Positions 11,952 to 27,096 of a stretch of 64,000 nucleotides of DNA are shown piece after piece. Every line of letters begins with the position of its first letter. The stretch's first letter is position 1. The position numbers and the translations under genes are program-made. The notes under the pieces were generated by a model. The model was not told the DNA's origin. It made no database searches and saw only the letters and a list, made by a program, of their open reading frames with translations. The DNA lies in NCBI GenBank assembly GCA_035041965.1, contig JAPYMA010000758.1:186001-250000 (forward strand). The letters run 5' to 3'. This DNA comes from Anisakis pegreffii (lineage: Eukaryota; Nematoda; Chromadorea; Rhabditida; Anisakidae).

Positions 11952-14900
11952 ATGGAAGAATTGGAAGCGACCCGACATCCAACATCGTTAGTAATCACCT
12001 ATTCAGCGTTCTATTCAGCGGTATTCCTGCTCGGTTTACTCGGAAATGTGTTCGTCGTTCTAGCCGTCTTATTACACCCTCAATTGAGATCAAGTACTGA
12101 TTACTTGATTTCCTCACTGGCAACTGCTGATCTCCTCATCATTCTTTTCTGCCTTCCAACCACACTGCTCAACAATTTGTTAACAGGTTATTTATCAATC
12201 GCTTCTTGTTCAACCTTATTCTTATTCGAAGTCATTACACTGTCATTGTCTTTGTCGTTATTATCAGTACTTTTAGTAATATTGAGATATTCATTCTATT
12301 TACCAGTGATACATACCCATGTCGATAGATTACTCAAGATAGTCTCACTTCCAGCTGAACAGCTGTAAGCCTGCTCGTTAAGAATATGCACAATTGAGCA
12401 CATTACTCAACATTAACATTAACCCCAGTTGCTCATTTCGAAATTGGACTAATCAAAAGTATTTTATTGACTGACATTATATTTGACTCGTAGCAACGGA
12501 TCATTAGAATGAAACAAGTTGAAGGAGACAAGCGGAAGAGCGATTCTTGAATGTTTGAGTGTCTTAATTAAGATGAAGATCAAAGATCTCATCAAAGATT
12601 GCATTCATCTCAAAGCAGTACATCGTTTTTGATCAGTTCAACGAAGGGTAATGTAAACATCTGAAATCAAATTGCTCCATCTTGATGTTATAATAGAAAG
12701 CAACACGCATGTTTCATCTGAATACAATTTCCAAATACTTATTCACTTCTTCCTATAGTGCTGAATCATGTCAAGCACGCTCCTCTTTCCACTTTCATCA
12801 GCTTCACAAAATCCATCTGCGAAATTCAAGTGCAATTTTCCAACTCCATTTCGGCATTTCAATGCCATAATCACAACTCTCTCACTATAATTTGCATCAT
12901 TCACAACTCAGCAATCATAATAAATTCGAGTCATTTAACGGTACGAATACAAACTGCAACGTTAAAATTAGGCTTGATTGGATACTGCAGAAATGTTTGG
13001 ATAATTGAATAATTCGAAGAAATGTTGAACGACTTCAGAACGTTTTTCATCGCTCAATATCTTACTTACCATATGATCATCTGCTCGGGCAATGGGCTAT
13101 CCGTATGGGACAATATGCATAAATGTTTTGTCGGACATAGTTATACAAACGCTGTTTGCTGAGGTCGTTATAGAATATACTTATTGATCAACTATTCTGT
13201 GATCGTTTCTGTAGGGTTAATGATGAGAGCATAAATCATAATAATAACGATGGCCATTTAGCTGGCTGAATGGTGTTCTCTCTTCAACTCTGTTAAAAGT
13301 CACTTACAGATTGAACTTAACTGCGACTTAACTGCAGCAATTGTTTTTGCACATAACTGCGACAATATCTAAAGATGACAGTATCAGCAACTACACTTAT
13401 TCATATCTTAGATTTCATGGCTTACAGAACGAATACCACAGAAATCTGATTGAATTCTACGAGTATTTGTCACAATAAGTTTTTTGATAAATTCACCACT
13501 AATCAATTCGCATCATAAATACTGATCAAAGTTTGAAATTGGTGTTCTGGTTAAAATTTGTGTATCTTTATAGCTATTATCATATTCATACAAGTGACGA
13601 TAATTCGAGTGAAATATCGAATATGTCACATGTGGGCTTAGATTTAGACCGAGGCTCAAGATGAACAAATTGTTTAGTGGATGCCTCATTCCGGTATGAT
13701 AGGAACATCTGTTTATCTATTGGATAGCTCAGCCCTTGCATGAGTCGCAGCCTAAGCCTAGGCTCTAATGTAATCCATTGCGATGATTCACTGCTATTAT
13801 CACCGGTTTATTCAAACGATGTCATGCGAATCCGCTCATAAACGAAGATGGAATATTTGTCGTCATAGTTATGACATCAAACTGAAATTTCGAGCTGAAA
13901 AGTTTTTGATTCGGAAGTGGACGAATGATGTTTGGCTTTTCAGTGTATCGAAAAGGCGAATAGAGGAGGTAATTACGTAAAAAAGTGAGCGACGATCCAA
14001 CAATTTGACAATGCTTAATCCTATAGGCTTAAAGATTGTTAAATTTGCCCTCTATTTTATCATTGGATGGCATTTATGGACATCAACTTATCAAATATAA
14101 TTCCCTCATCTGAACTTCTCGAAAAAATTTCGCTTTACTTTGATGGATTAATGCATTTCATCAAACTTCAATCGTTCATGAGGGGTGATTTTCACTCATC
14201 GCTCAGTGCACACAGTGGATCTTTCATCCATATACGTATCTGATGCGTCCAGATGTTTATAAAAATGTCTGTTGCATTAAATTTGTACGGTAGTGAAATA
14301 AATTCAATATTTTCTGAGGTACACCGTGGTTTGCTCTGATAAATATGAGAAAAGATGATGGGAATGGCTATCAGAAAGTGGATATTTCAGTTAAATGAAA
14401 GAAGTTTTGCGATGTAGAGCGTGTGCATATGGTGATTCAGTGGAACGATTAATGATAGATTTGTTCCGATAGAACATTTCAACGAAGCTAATAACTGAAT
14501 CGAACGAAGTTCGCAAAACTTGACCTGCGCATATAAATGGGATGATGAAAAATACTTCAATTTAACGTTCTCTCTCGATGCAGTTCTGAGCAAAAACGTC
14601 ACTTGATTAGTTAAGTCGTTGGTTAATCATAAAACAAATTCGAAGAAGTTTCTTCGCCTATCTCTTAATCGGTCCTCTACTCAACGTTTTTTTTCTTGAC
14701 TATTAGATGCGACTGTCTTCATCTGGACTATTTTAAGTGTATTCGATGCATTTATTCATTGCACATGCATATCAACCCTCTAAAAAACCACTTCTCCCGA
14801 CAGATGTTCGCCAACTTTTGTGGATGTGATAAATGACAGCATCATGCGGTATATTGCTGGAAAAGCAATATGCTGGCAGTGGAAGTTGGCATGTGCGAAT

Positions 14901-17900
14901 TTGAGTGTTGACAGAGTTGAGCTGATGCGATGATGCTAGATAAATTATATCATCACATAATTTAATAACGTAAAATGTATTAAACGAAAATGCATTTTCA
15001 ACACCATCGTTCGTTCTCATTCGATACAATATGAAATGCATCCCATTTCCAATAGATTATCCAATGACGGAACATATGGAAATATGTATATGTGCATGCA
15101 TACATTTACGAGATGCATATATGTATAAAGCATCTCGTGAACAATAAGACACCGGATATAACATGAGGCTATTCGGCGTGAGATACGATGTTGCAACGCA
15201 AGAACATCGCATTGACAATGTCATTTTAGTTCATTCATATGCTTCGAAAATGCGAAATTTATCCAGCATTAGTCGCTTTGAACAAGACGGGGACGATGAG
15301 CAGTTATTGCAACTTTTTGTTTGGACCATCAGCTAGGGCTATGCTCAAAATTTAACCTATTCAGTTACTGGAATTCGTTCAGTCGTTCTCAAATCAGTTC
15401 AGATTTTTAAACAATCGTTCACAACGTCATTCTTCTGCCTGTTTCAATCAAGCATTCAGTGATCGCTATCAATCCTTTACGTTTATCGTAATTAATACAA
15501 ATCGTGTGCTTCAGTTTACTTTCAAAACCTCGGATTTGCGGGAATCAAAGATTGTGAAATGTGATTGCTCGAAATATTTCACAGCGAAAACAGATGAAAA
15601 AGAAAGCAAAAAGAGCGATGATCATATGAAACCGTCATGAAACATCTACACAATAGAAAAGCTCTAACTCAAAAATTTTCCTTGGAAACTTGTTGTGTCG
15701 TCAGCTCAATTCGCTGCAAAAATTACTGAATCACGCTCATAAAGTGGTTGGTAAGCTAACAAATTCAACGAACCAACTTATTGATCACTGGAAAAGTCTG
15801 ACTATTATTTCAAGATAACAATTGAACAGTTCGGCAGGTGTATCAGTCTACTGAATATTTCAGTCTGTTTCATTGGAATGCCTTATTTCATATTTCACTG
15901 ATAATATTTCATTACCAGTCTAATTGAAGTGCAATGAACGTCAAAAGCATCTATCGAATACTTCTGACGGAATTGAAAGCTTTAATAACTGGATGTATTA
16001 GGTATAGTGAATTAGAATTAGAATGTGCAGAATAATACATCAACGCAGTTAATTTAAAATGGATACGATAAAACAGTATGATAACAATGCAGTTTTTTTC
16101 TTCAAAATGCTCAGTTAGAATGGTGGTCATCAAACAATGTTAAAACGTTGATCGAATAAAAGTTATCATTTCAATTCAATGAGCTCATGCGTCCACTCAT
16201 TCAGAGAATCAGTCCTCTATGAATAGTACCTTCATAAAAAATATATTCTCATTAATTCGATTCATTGACATCCATATTTATCGCTGCTGAACTGACGTGT
16301 TTGTTGCTTTCGTATCCAATACAGATTTCTCTCATTGCAGTCTGTGTTAAATGACATGTAAATGGTATATCCTTTAACGGCAATATTTTATGTGTAAATA
16401 TGTTGACATTGCATAATCCGATGGCATCTTCAATCATCTATTCCCACTAAAACTTAAAACTTGCTCGTTTTTTTCATGTTTGTTCACCCGTTCTCTCTCA
16501 ATCAGTAGGACAGACTCCACTGGAAAGGTCATAATGCTGAGTGGTGGTGCATGACTCATCGCAACTGAATGCGATAGTCCGGAAGACCAGAATGGATGAA
16601 TGTGATTTAAAACGTGGTCATTAATATTCGAACGAACGTTCTAATGCGCATTTCTGTGATATTTTTGGGACATAGTTGGTAATTGTGGTAAAAATTTACG
16701 AAAATACCAATGCCAATCAAATAGTAGCGAAAGTATTAGCAGCAATAATCACTGCGTGAATTTATGATCAGTTATGGTGGCGATGTCCTCACATAAACGA
16801 CTACATTGAGGGAAATCAGCCAATATTCAATCCACCTGAAGCAATGGCACATATTTGGCCAACTGATGCCTATAAATATCTTTCGCCGGTAGCGCAGTAA
16901 AGTCTCCTAGCGCGTTGGTCAACAGATAGCTCCGAAAACATCTTCTACTCGCCAGGTTATTAGGGCGTTCATCATTTGATGATAATTTATGATAAGTGAA
17001 GTTGCCGCTTATTGGTGATGACCTAGCAAGCAACGGATTGCTTTCAAGTAATCAGTTGCATTCAGCGGAATGATTTACGCCCTGTTAAGCATCGAATCTG
17101 ATCTTAAAATCATTATTAAACATCGTTTGGTGATATTGTTATTATTGTTGTTATCGTTGCTGTGATCGTTGATTGGGTTTAGAGTGAAGAGGTTCTGTGA
17201 AAAGTATAACCGCAATCAGTGATGATAGTAAGACGAATGCCGAAATTTTAGATTTATCGTTTGAACATTGTTGGCTTTGGACTGATGGGTGTGGTTTATA
17301 GTGATAGATGAATAAGATAGATGATTTGAGTGGCGTTGCTTTAATGATGTTATAATGTTGTGCTGCTGCTGCTTTTACGCCGAGGAAACACATCGTGCTT
17401 GATGGATTCGCGCTGTTCGATTGCGACAGTTGACCATTTCAGCCATTGTGGTTGATCATCAGTGGAAAGGTGCATGAAGGCTTCATAAAACAATGCAGGT
17501 GTCAACCACCTTATTTTTGATATTTGGCTCAAACTTTTGGTTTGTTTCGCATTTATGATGCTATAAGTGATGCCTCAAATCAGAATCCACTCAATCCAAT
17601 AAATTCTCTCATTCAGATCAGATCTAATTCCCCAAAGTAATTGAACTATATCCTGAAAAGTACACACATACACAAGATTATTTATAGATAAATAACTCAT
17701 CACAAAAAAATATTCAACGCTTCGAGCACTTTATGAGTCATTTTACCGCTTAATTATTCATGCTGAACAAACGATACCATACTTAGTAATGACATACAAT
17801 GATTGGGTTTCTATGGCGTTATCTATAAAACTGAAATGATCTATAAAACTGAAACAATCTCGCTTCCCTAATGATGAATCTCCAACTTCACTTTATGATA

Positions 17901-20900
17901 GTTTTCGTTTCACATCACCTTAAGAATTATTCTAAGTCTTACTGTTTTATAATCTAAATCAAGGAGTTCATAATTCTGAATGCTGATTTATGAAAGGTAT
18001 TGATCTTTAAGAAAAACCTAAAAATGAAGGAATTGATAAATTCTGATAGCTTGATGCTCATTTTTAAAGTCGGATTTGTGAGCGTGAAAAAAACTACATT
18101 ATTAGTTACTGTTCCTTTTGTTTCAATGGCTTGAATAAATATAATAAATAAATAATGATGTTAGCGTTTTGTCAAGAAAGAAGATGGACACAGAAAGGAT
18201 ACTTCGAATTCGTTTGTTCAATGAATATCGCTCAATAAACGATTGTTTATCAACAATAAATCATGCGCAATGATTCAATTCACTACGGTCACTTCATGTT
18301 TCGGTGTTCAGTTCCTATCTGAACTCATATTTGAAGTTGTTCTTCGATCCATCGCAAACCGTTCGTTTCATTGCAAGCACTCGGCAGTCGATATTTCCCT
18401 TCGAACCTCCCAGCCCATAAAACTCAGCAGATCGCTCACTTTGAACTGAGGCAAAAGATGCAAGCCAATTGAAAAGCAACGAATGCAATTGAAGCTATGG
18501 ATTCGTTTCAACGGACTCCTTAATTTTCGCACATTACAAACGCACCTGCTCTCAGTTCAAAAAACAGTCAGTTCTATAACCACCAACATGGATTTATCGA
18601 CACTCATAAATTAAGACTTCATTCGTTCAGTAATAACAATAATCATACAGATAACGATGATAATAATGGTGCACTGAATAATGTAAGCAATAATAACTTG
18701 TCGGTAATGCCGTCATCAGATTGATGTATTCGTCAATGCAAAACACTAAAACAAGCGGGTAGCGAGGCTGTAGTAAACAAAAAAATTTGGTCAAGTAGAT
18801 TGTTGAGTAGCTTCGTTGCATTCATTGAGCCTTGCAAAGTTTCCTAAAAAATACAAATAAGTGCATTATAAAGAGATTTCGTTTTTTGTTTCTTCATTAA
18901 CATTACAGAATTAAGATGAACACATTTTAATTGCTATTAAAGGATTGCTTCTGAACAGTTCTCGTAGCGAATCTCTACAGTTATTTCAATGAATTGCTTC
19001 GAGGTTTACTGACTCTAATTGTTGTTCATTTCATGTGAACATTCACACATCCGACCGTTCTTTTTGCGATTCATCACCTTCATTCTTGTAGTGCTAATGT
19101 TATTCCTGCTCGATTCTATCGCATCCATACTCACAAAAACTTTCAGTATCTCATTCTGAGCGAAATCCCTTCGTTATTTTCTGGATTCGTTCATCCAGTT
19201 TGCATCGTCAGTATTAGTAATTGAATCGAACATATTCCCAAGATAAGCGCTCAACGTTAGTTAATTCATTTCTCGCTTAAAGGCAAATTTCATCCTCACA
19301 TTCCAGCAAATCAACAAGCACTTACGTTTGCGTCTAGCCAGCAGATAATCAATTAGTACTGTTTACACTAGATTAATGAATGATGAATTTTGTATCATTT
19401 GTATTAGCAAAAGCAACCAGAAGAAATTTTGACTTGGGTGTAATCCGATGGAATTCATATTCGCTCGTCCGAAAGTCCACTTTTCCAATCAAAAATTCAA
19501 ATTTGTTGTGCTTAGAATCCGATAGAATCTAATTTCGACAATTTTAACGAAAAACGAATTACGGTAAAACCGAACTGACATTCAGCGGAATTAGCTTCGG
19601 TCGTGTGTTTGAGAGTGCATGTTTGAGGCGCATTTTGTGTGATTACAATGATTGTTGCTTCCGAAAATTATGTTGAATGATCGTTGAAAGGTGGTCGAAG
19701 TTAATATAGAAGATCAGCCAAGCTAGCCACCATACACCTGAGCTATCAATCTTATAATGAGCATCATGAAGCTTGATTGAGTATGTTATGAAAATGCTTC
19801 TTGGTTTTTCACATTCAGTGTGTTCATCAAACATTTTTGATAGTGAGAGGAAAGATTTTGTTGCATTAATAGAACTCACTCGCTTAACTGAACGAAGCAT
19901 GGCTGGTTTGTTTAGTTGATCGTCGATTAACTTTGATCACTTTTTAACGATCATTCAACACAACCTTCGGAAGCAATAATAATTGTAATTGTAATAAATG
20001 AGCTGCAAAAGAGATGAGATTAGATTTATGAGGGCAGTTTATGGATGATAAAAGAAGGAATGACAGCATTGCCAGATTGTCTATTCAGTAGATAGTGATG
20101 ATAAATGCGTATTGGATGGGCTGTAATGTAGTTGTCATTATCGATTCAGAATCAATCGTTCGTCACTGACGATACACAACTCCATCAGCATCTTTCTGAA
20201 GATGTGTGTTATGTGCCCCCGAACAACAGTCAACAAGCCTTATCTTTTTAGATTATTGATAGGCAAACAAATGAACTTCAACTGTCAAATTGACTGCATC
20301 GCTAACATTACACTGATTTGAATGGTGATGAGTGAGTGCCTTCTGCTCGACAAGATCACCAAACACAATATGCCCATGAGTATTCGCTTCTTTTTGCTTG
20401 CTTCAACTGACACTTTGCCTACTACCCAGAAGGATGCCATCCGCCTGATTTGGATGATAATTATGCACTAGCCTTTGAATGCCAGCTATTGCCACTAACT
20501 AACTTGTTCGTCCCAGATGTATACAGTTGATGCTTTTAAAGAACAATCATCATTATTAACTTCTTTTCATCCATTTCAATGCTCAATAAGCAAGCGTACA
20601 ATGATGGACACAAGATGGATGCTCACATAGAATAATGCTCATATACCCACTGCTCCCCATGTCAACTATTCAATGCAACTCGTTCTGAAACTTCATTTTT
20701 GGTTTGAACGGTGAAAGATATTCAACGAATATTTGCAAATAAAGCAATAATATAATACTTCCCTAACTAATATAATAATACACTTACGCTCTCAAAATTA
20801 GACCTATGCATTAACCAATTTATCCACAAAATGCAATGTGTGAATCGCAGACATGAATAATTCTGCATTGCTGGTAAACACATTGACGAAATTAGCAAAC

Positions 20901-23900
20901 CAATTGAAGAAGTACAATGAGAACGTTACTGAATTATGATCAAGCGAATCAATATCATATCAAAAGCTGCTTATTTCTTCTCTAATGAACAGCGTAGCGT
21001 AATGGTGATCCAAACATGAATGAACGATCATTATTCAACATAATATTTTCGGATCTTTGAACGATCTTGAAACGTCGGATTGAATCCGTTTAGTAGCATA
21101 TTGGAGAATATCACAGTTTCTAATATCTTTCTACTGTCAATAGAATATTACCAACGTGAGTGTATTTTCACTCAGAAACTTTCAAACGACTTTTAATTAA
21201 GCAACAGCAATGGTTTCCAACACTTTACTAAACGGTTCCTACGACGATGTGTTATCATGAAAAAGAACTAACTTTATGTTAGGAACTTTTGCGTTTACTC
21301 ATAGAAATTCTCAGCTATTTTTCAATGCTTTCTTGAACTAGTGCCCGTAAGTGAATTGTTGTTCGTTTGAGAGGTATCCGAATGTCAGAATGCTTTTATA
21401 TCTGTCATTAAAAGCGTTTTCTGCCCTCTCTTTTCTATCCTTCCCACCAACTCAGTAGTTCCTTTTTGGAAAGAATCGAAGATGTCGTTGATTTGCAAAT
21501 CCTTATTGATCGAATTTATCAGATATCTTCCATAACATTTGCAAAGTGTCCATTACTGCTTTATCAGCACAGGAGAAAATGATGTCTTTATTATCAGCAT
21601 AGAAATATTGCCAAAAAACTTTCTAATCACTGGATAAGTTTTAGTGTTCTTTTGATTGATCTCTAATAGGTGACATATTGGGGACGGGGATGGCAGTCAC
21701 CTAAGTCTTTTGACGCCGTATGGCTGAAGAAGGCACAGAATACGAGAATCATTGGATTGTCTATCAAAATTTATATTTTCAACGGAACTATCATTGCCAT
21801 TTAAATATTATGCTGTGTTATCAGTCAAAGACAGATTAATTGCATAGTATCGTTCTATTTCATTCAAGCATCTTCGATCTTGATATTGAAGTGCTGAGAG
21901 ATTCTGAATCAATAAATTATTACGCAACGTGTTGATGACCTAAAACTAACGTGACAAAAGAAAAATCACATGACGATATCGAGCATCGATCAGGAAGCAA
22001 GATAATTGAGGCATGATAACCATCTAGTAGTGTTAGTGATTCACCAGTATGGATGCATTGAATAGGATACGAATTTCAGAATGGCAATTAGGTGCTGCCG
22101 GTTGCAAGCTTTCCACTTGGATCAATTCGACCACATCATGCGCATCAATATTCACATTAGTGGCCGTGACCGCAGATCGTTACCTAGCGATTTGTCATAC
22201 GATGAATTATGCGGTCTGGGATTCAAGATGGACACTGTATGTGATTGCTTGTATTTGGATCGTTAGTGGTCTTCTGGCTGCACCGACACTGGCCGCTTAT
22301 GATGAAGTAGGAATTTTTGGTTGTGTTTCATTTGAGTATTATTATTTGTTGAGGATTATCATATTGCAGATATCGTTTGTACTAGACCCACCGAACGGAA
22401 CACTTGTGGCCAGACTGTGTATTTCGACGCGAGATGAAACGTGGAATTTCATCGTCGTTAATTTACTGCTTGCTTTCATTGTTCCTTTCGCGTTAATTTC
22501 TGTTTTCTATACACTCATCTTCATCACCGTCTCGAATCATCGTAGTCTTGCGGTCGACGCTCATGTAATTATTACTCATTCCATTGACTGTTTGCTTACA
22601 CACACACTAACATTCGTTTTCAATTCGAAGAAATAATGCATACTGAATGATTATTATTGCTTCATTTGAACTAACTGATGTGTTTGATGAAGTTAACGAG
22701 TAGAAGACTTTTTGTGAATTTCAGATTCGCGACGAGCGAGTTAAGCTCCGAGTTGCTCATATGATGCTCACTGTGATCATTCTTTTCGCATTCTGCTGGG
22801 TTCCACTATACGGTAACTTGTTCAGTTCATCCATCAAACTTTATAATTGCTATGAGTTTAACCAGTTCGCACTTCCCTCCATAGAACCATCAGCCGCCAT
22901 TAATCAAACGAAACAACACTCAAATGCCCACAAGCAACAAGTTGCTATCGCAAACTGAACAATTCTTTGTCATATGAGTTTGAAACGATTCTGGAAAGGA
23001 CGATAAATTAGATTATTCAAATGCAACAACAGACTGCATGCTGCCACATTTGATGTTATGCCTAATCTCAGCATTAATAAATCACATCAGAAACATCAGT
23101 ATTTTATGTCTACGTGTGCCACGTTATTTTTTCTGGTGAATCTTATGAGACTATGATCCATGGAACGCACCTTGTTCAGATCTGCCAGGAAACTTTCTAG
23201 TTTACGGTTGACAGAAAACGTCGGTAATTTCTCGCTAACACCTGACTGAGCTTTTCGTTCCAACATAAAGTCGTTCCAATAAACATCAGAAATCAAAGCA
23301 TTAGTGAGCTATTAAGGAGTGACAGTGCCTTTTTATACGCTCGAGTTGTGATGAAAAGGTAGAGGAATTAATGAACGATGTGATTACGGCGTGGAAAATA
23401 TCGATCGAGCCACTCGATTTTTTTTCGGGGTTTGACGATGCTCAATTGACTTTTCACGAGTCCAAAAAAAGACTCTTGCGGTTATTTTTGAGTCGAATTC
23501 TTTTCTCGAATGAACTTTTTATGTGGGGTATGTCTTTTTGCATGAACAATTTGCGTGAATTGTTAATGCAACTGTTTCCGCGCTTCGAATTGGGAAATCG
23601 AATTAAAGACCAAACAAGAGTGTTGCTGATAGACTCAGAGTTTTTTATGAGAGAATTAAACTTGCTGACACTTAATTAAATACATCTGCTCTGCGATGAC
23701 GCACAGCAAATGCTGTCTTAATGGTCGTCGTTGGCATTGGTTGTGGCTCGTAAAAGTTGGATGAAATGAGAAAATTAAATTCGCGTAAATCCAAAATTAA
23801 ATTCTGCACTTACGCAAATTTAGTTAGCCTCTTGTAAGTGAGAGAATGAAATCAAACTTAAGCACGAGTTCAAGTGTAAGCCTATGGCTAACGATAAGTC

Positions 23901-24789
23901 TACATTAAAGTTGATCCTCATTTGGACAAATGTGATTGAAACAAAACTTTACTGTTCTTGTGCAATTAGCCACAAAGATATCAGAATTGATTAAATCGTT
24001 GACAAAGCAGCATCGCTCAGTTTCAGTCAGTATTCATCAGCTTTCGTCATTGCAACTCTTCAATTGAGAGCGTTCAATTGATATGCAAAACACTGATTGT
24101 GAGAATACTTCTGCGATTACATTAAATATAAATCAAAAAAACACCAATATTGATCACTAAAGTCGTCGGATTTGAATTCAGTCAACAGAGCGTTGCCTGA
24201 GGCAACCGTGACAACTCAACTAAAATATTAATGAAGCAAAAGCACTCACAGCCAATCCCCTTCACCTCACCACCACCAAACAAAGCGTTTTGCATGATAA
24301 TTCAATGATCACATTAAGCATTACCGGATAATTTTGCAAAATTTTTCAGGTATCTACTGCTATTTCTATCTGTCAAAAGATCACGAAACATCAACATTCC
24401 AGTTCGCATCTCAAGTGCTACGACCCATTTTCCAGTGGCTGTCACTGCTGTCCTCCTCACTGAATCCATTGATCTATATTGCATACAGTCAAAAATATCG
24501 ACGTGCATTCCGTCAGCTGCTTTTGATGCCATTCAGACGTCGTTATGAACGTATTCGTAATGTTACACGATCAACGTTGAGGTTACGATTAGGCCCGGAA
24601 AGTGGGAATGGCAGTGGGAACGGGGACGGCTTGGATACGGGTGCACGTTTGCATATGAATGGTCGTGCGAAATCGGTTTGTGAAACTACACTCTCGCCGG
24701 TGACAGTCGTATCAAATAACAAGAATAATGCGCCCAGCACTAGGTCACAAAGTTTACGAGGACCTGCTTATACGATTACAGAGTTTTGA
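11952..24789 (+). CDS. Rhodopsin-class G protein-coupled receptor, peptide-receptor-like
   Basis: Five exons with matching phases: 11952-12186, 22080-22306, 22370-22564, 22725-22812, 24350-24789; 394 codons. Class A hallmarks are in order: GN at residues 31-32 (TM1), LATAD in TM2, Cys87 before TM3, DRY at 111-113, a Cys in the second extracellular loop (LCIS), FCWVP at 242-246 (TM6) and NPLIY at 287-291 (TM7), then a basic juxtamembrane segment and a Gly/Asn/Ser-rich tail. The N-terminus before TM1 is only about 13 residues. An in-frame acceptor-like TTTTAG at 11893 could add an upstream exon, so the start is less certain than the rest. Overall it resembles neuropeptide or small-peptide receptors, but I cannot name the ligand or orthologue. 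It should act at the plasma membrane through heterotrimeric G proteins. The first intron is about 9.9 kb. Confidence 0.85.
12187..22079 (+). other. 9.9-kb first intron of the GPCR gene
   Basis: The intron runs from donor GTTATT after TM2 to acceptor AATTTCAG. I saw no convincing nested gene, tRNA or transposase. There is a 9-bp-arm hairpin at 15108-15138 (ACGAGATGC..GCATCTCGT), and a slightly GC-richer patch at about 16815-17035 whose frames match nothing I recognise. The remainder is AT-rich filler. Confidence 0.6.
22813..24349 (+). other. Last intron of the GPCR gene
   Basis: This 1.5-kb intron lies between the TM6 exon and the TM7 exon. It contains a 102-codon plus-strand frame (23371-23679) that resembles no family I know and lacks splice partners, so it is treated as chance. 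Confidence 0.55.
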
Positions 24790-27096
24790 TCGATAGGTCT
24801 TTTTAACAACCTCAATCCACTTATTTTTCATATTTCGTTCTCCTTTTCTTTCGAATCATTCCAATCAGGACCGCAGCCATAACTGCCTAACGCAGATGAT
24901 TGCCACTAGTAATTTCACACCAATGTGCGAGTAATTTCTAGACATTATCTGATGAATTCATTTCGGCTTTCCAATGAAAATACCTTCACAGATTGAATTT
25001 CGCTAGGTGAACGCATCGATCACGGGCCCGTATTCAATTATTTATTCATCAATTATCTTCAGCGATCATAATATTTGGGTTTAGGTTGTGATCTTTTTTT
25101 GTGTTTTGTTTGTTTGCAAACGTTTCTTTCAGTGTGTTGAACAATATGTATAATCATGTGATTGAAAGATAATATTACCAAGTTATTTCCAATGTTGTAT
25201 CTAAGTAACGTTAAACGATTAAACTGAATGTTGTCTTTCTACAGTATAACTTATCAACTAACTGCACACACCACACCAAAATTTATGTGAAATACGATTC
25301 GCTCATCGAATGCCTTCTCACTTTGTTTCATTTTGTTTGAACATTTTGTAATAAATACCTTTTGAAAACTGACTATCGAAACAAAACTTGAACAAAACGT
25401 CTCAATGTCCAACTATAATAAACCACATTACAAATCTTTATAAATCCCTGACCGCTTCTTTAATTCCATTCCATCTCATTACATCAAAAAAGCAAGCACC
25501 AGTCCACCTAATTAACACGTAAATAAACAAAATCAATCGTAAAATGAAAATCTAAAAACACGACGAAATAAGAAAATGTCAAAGAATATCGTAAAATGTC
25601 AAATTATCAATAATAATCAACAATTATCAAGTATATCCAAATGCAAAAATTTGGAGCAATCAGCGAACAATAACACGAATATTGAATTGATTCAAATCAG
25701 CAGTCAAATTATTCAGTGAAAACTTCGATTACAAATAAAATTCTAAAAAATTTCACTCGTCTCATTACGATCAGCAGCTTTATGAACTCATGATTAATAC
25801 ATCATTTAAGCGAAACATATAAACCAATTTGTTCACTTCATTGTTTACAATAATCTTCGCCATTTAGAGGACACAATTTTTGTTTCCAAATTTAAGACAC
25901 TTCCTTTAAAAACGAATATAAAATGAACAATGATAAAAACAAAACTTTAGTCATAGTAACATCAGCAACGATAATATCGTTTATAATGGTAACAATAATG
26001 AAACAATGATGATAATGCAAATCAACGGAAAGTGGTTACACGAAGATACGTATTCGGACGCCGAAACTATCAAAAACGAACTGCTGACAATGAGAACAAA
26101 TACAAAACGGCAAAATGGGTGCACACTTTAGAATGGACTGAAATGAAAACACAAAATCCGATTGGATAACAAATGGAAATATCCGTAACACATAAACGAT
26201 AACATGCGATGAAGGATTCCATAAAAAAAACAGAATCAATTGAAAGTGACAAAAACAAAACGCGATTTGAATGTTTGATTGCTTTGCGGAATCAGTACCA
26301 TATGAACGAAGTGAAACGCAAGAGGGTGCAATGAAATCGGAATGGATGTAATCACTGAGAGGTATGAAATAAATTCTCGGTAGTGATCATTCGACATGCA
26401 CTAGTAACTGGAATGTTGTATGATTTATTTCCTTTGACAACTGGCGCAATGAAGTGCAACTAGAATTTGGAACCGAACGATCTTTTCTTTCGCTGGCCAT
26501 CAAACTCAACCTCGCATTCTATCGGTGACCACCGAAAAGGCAATTTTTGGGCATCGCACTGTCTGTTTTCGTCGATGTTCGCCTAAAGTCTTTCTTTTTC
26601 GATTTCATTGGCCACTGACCGACACAATGCGAAATGCTCAACGGGGGCCAATGAACAATGCTCAATCGATCAGCCATATTCGGTTTGCGTTAACTAACCC
26701 CCCATCCGTCTCTAAGTACGCGAATGACGTCGTTTACCGCACTGATTCTACCGAAGAGGTATGAAAAGTTCATGTTTAGCAAAACAAACGAACAAAAATA
26801 AGAATTGATAAACAAAAAACACTTCATATCATTATAACTATTCGTCATGCTAATCTTACAACATTCATCAATAAAAATCGCCAACAACACAATAATACCA
26901 AAATCAAAGTATTTTAGCAACATTTTATGAACATCGGTTGCATGCATTTGTACTCGTTTAAGTCATTCATTTCGGAAACGTTCTTGTCAACAAAATGTTC
27001 GCATCGAATGAACATTTGAACGCGATGAAATGAAGAATCAATCCTTATGCAGGTATCTGCTGAACGAGATAAGCGATAGACCAGCTAGAAATTTGC
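24790..27096. other. Intergenic region between GPCR and sirtuin 3' ends
   Basis: The GPCR and sirtuin genes converge here. An AATAAA at 25350-25355 could serve the GPCR transcript. A locally GC-richer block at about 26440-26765 has a 79-codon plus frame ending at a donor-like GAAGAG|GTATG. No family is recognised, so no gene is called. Confidence 0.45.

Noticed and set aside
15061..15140. Hairpin ACGAGATGC..GCATCTCGT as a regulatory element
   Set aside because: A nine-base stem with a 13-base loop in AT-rich intronic DNA is too weak to claim a role.
23371..23679. 102-codon frame in the GPCR last intron
   Set aside because: It has no family resemblance and lies wholly within an intron on the same strand.
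24314..24740. Minus-strand frames opposite the last GPCR exon
   Set aside because: They are shadows of the TM7/tail exon on the other strand.
26525..26764. 79-codon plus frame in a GC-richer block downstream of the sirtuin
   Set aside because: It ends at a donor-like site but has no partner exon or recognised motif; it is mentioned only as part of the intergenic entry.
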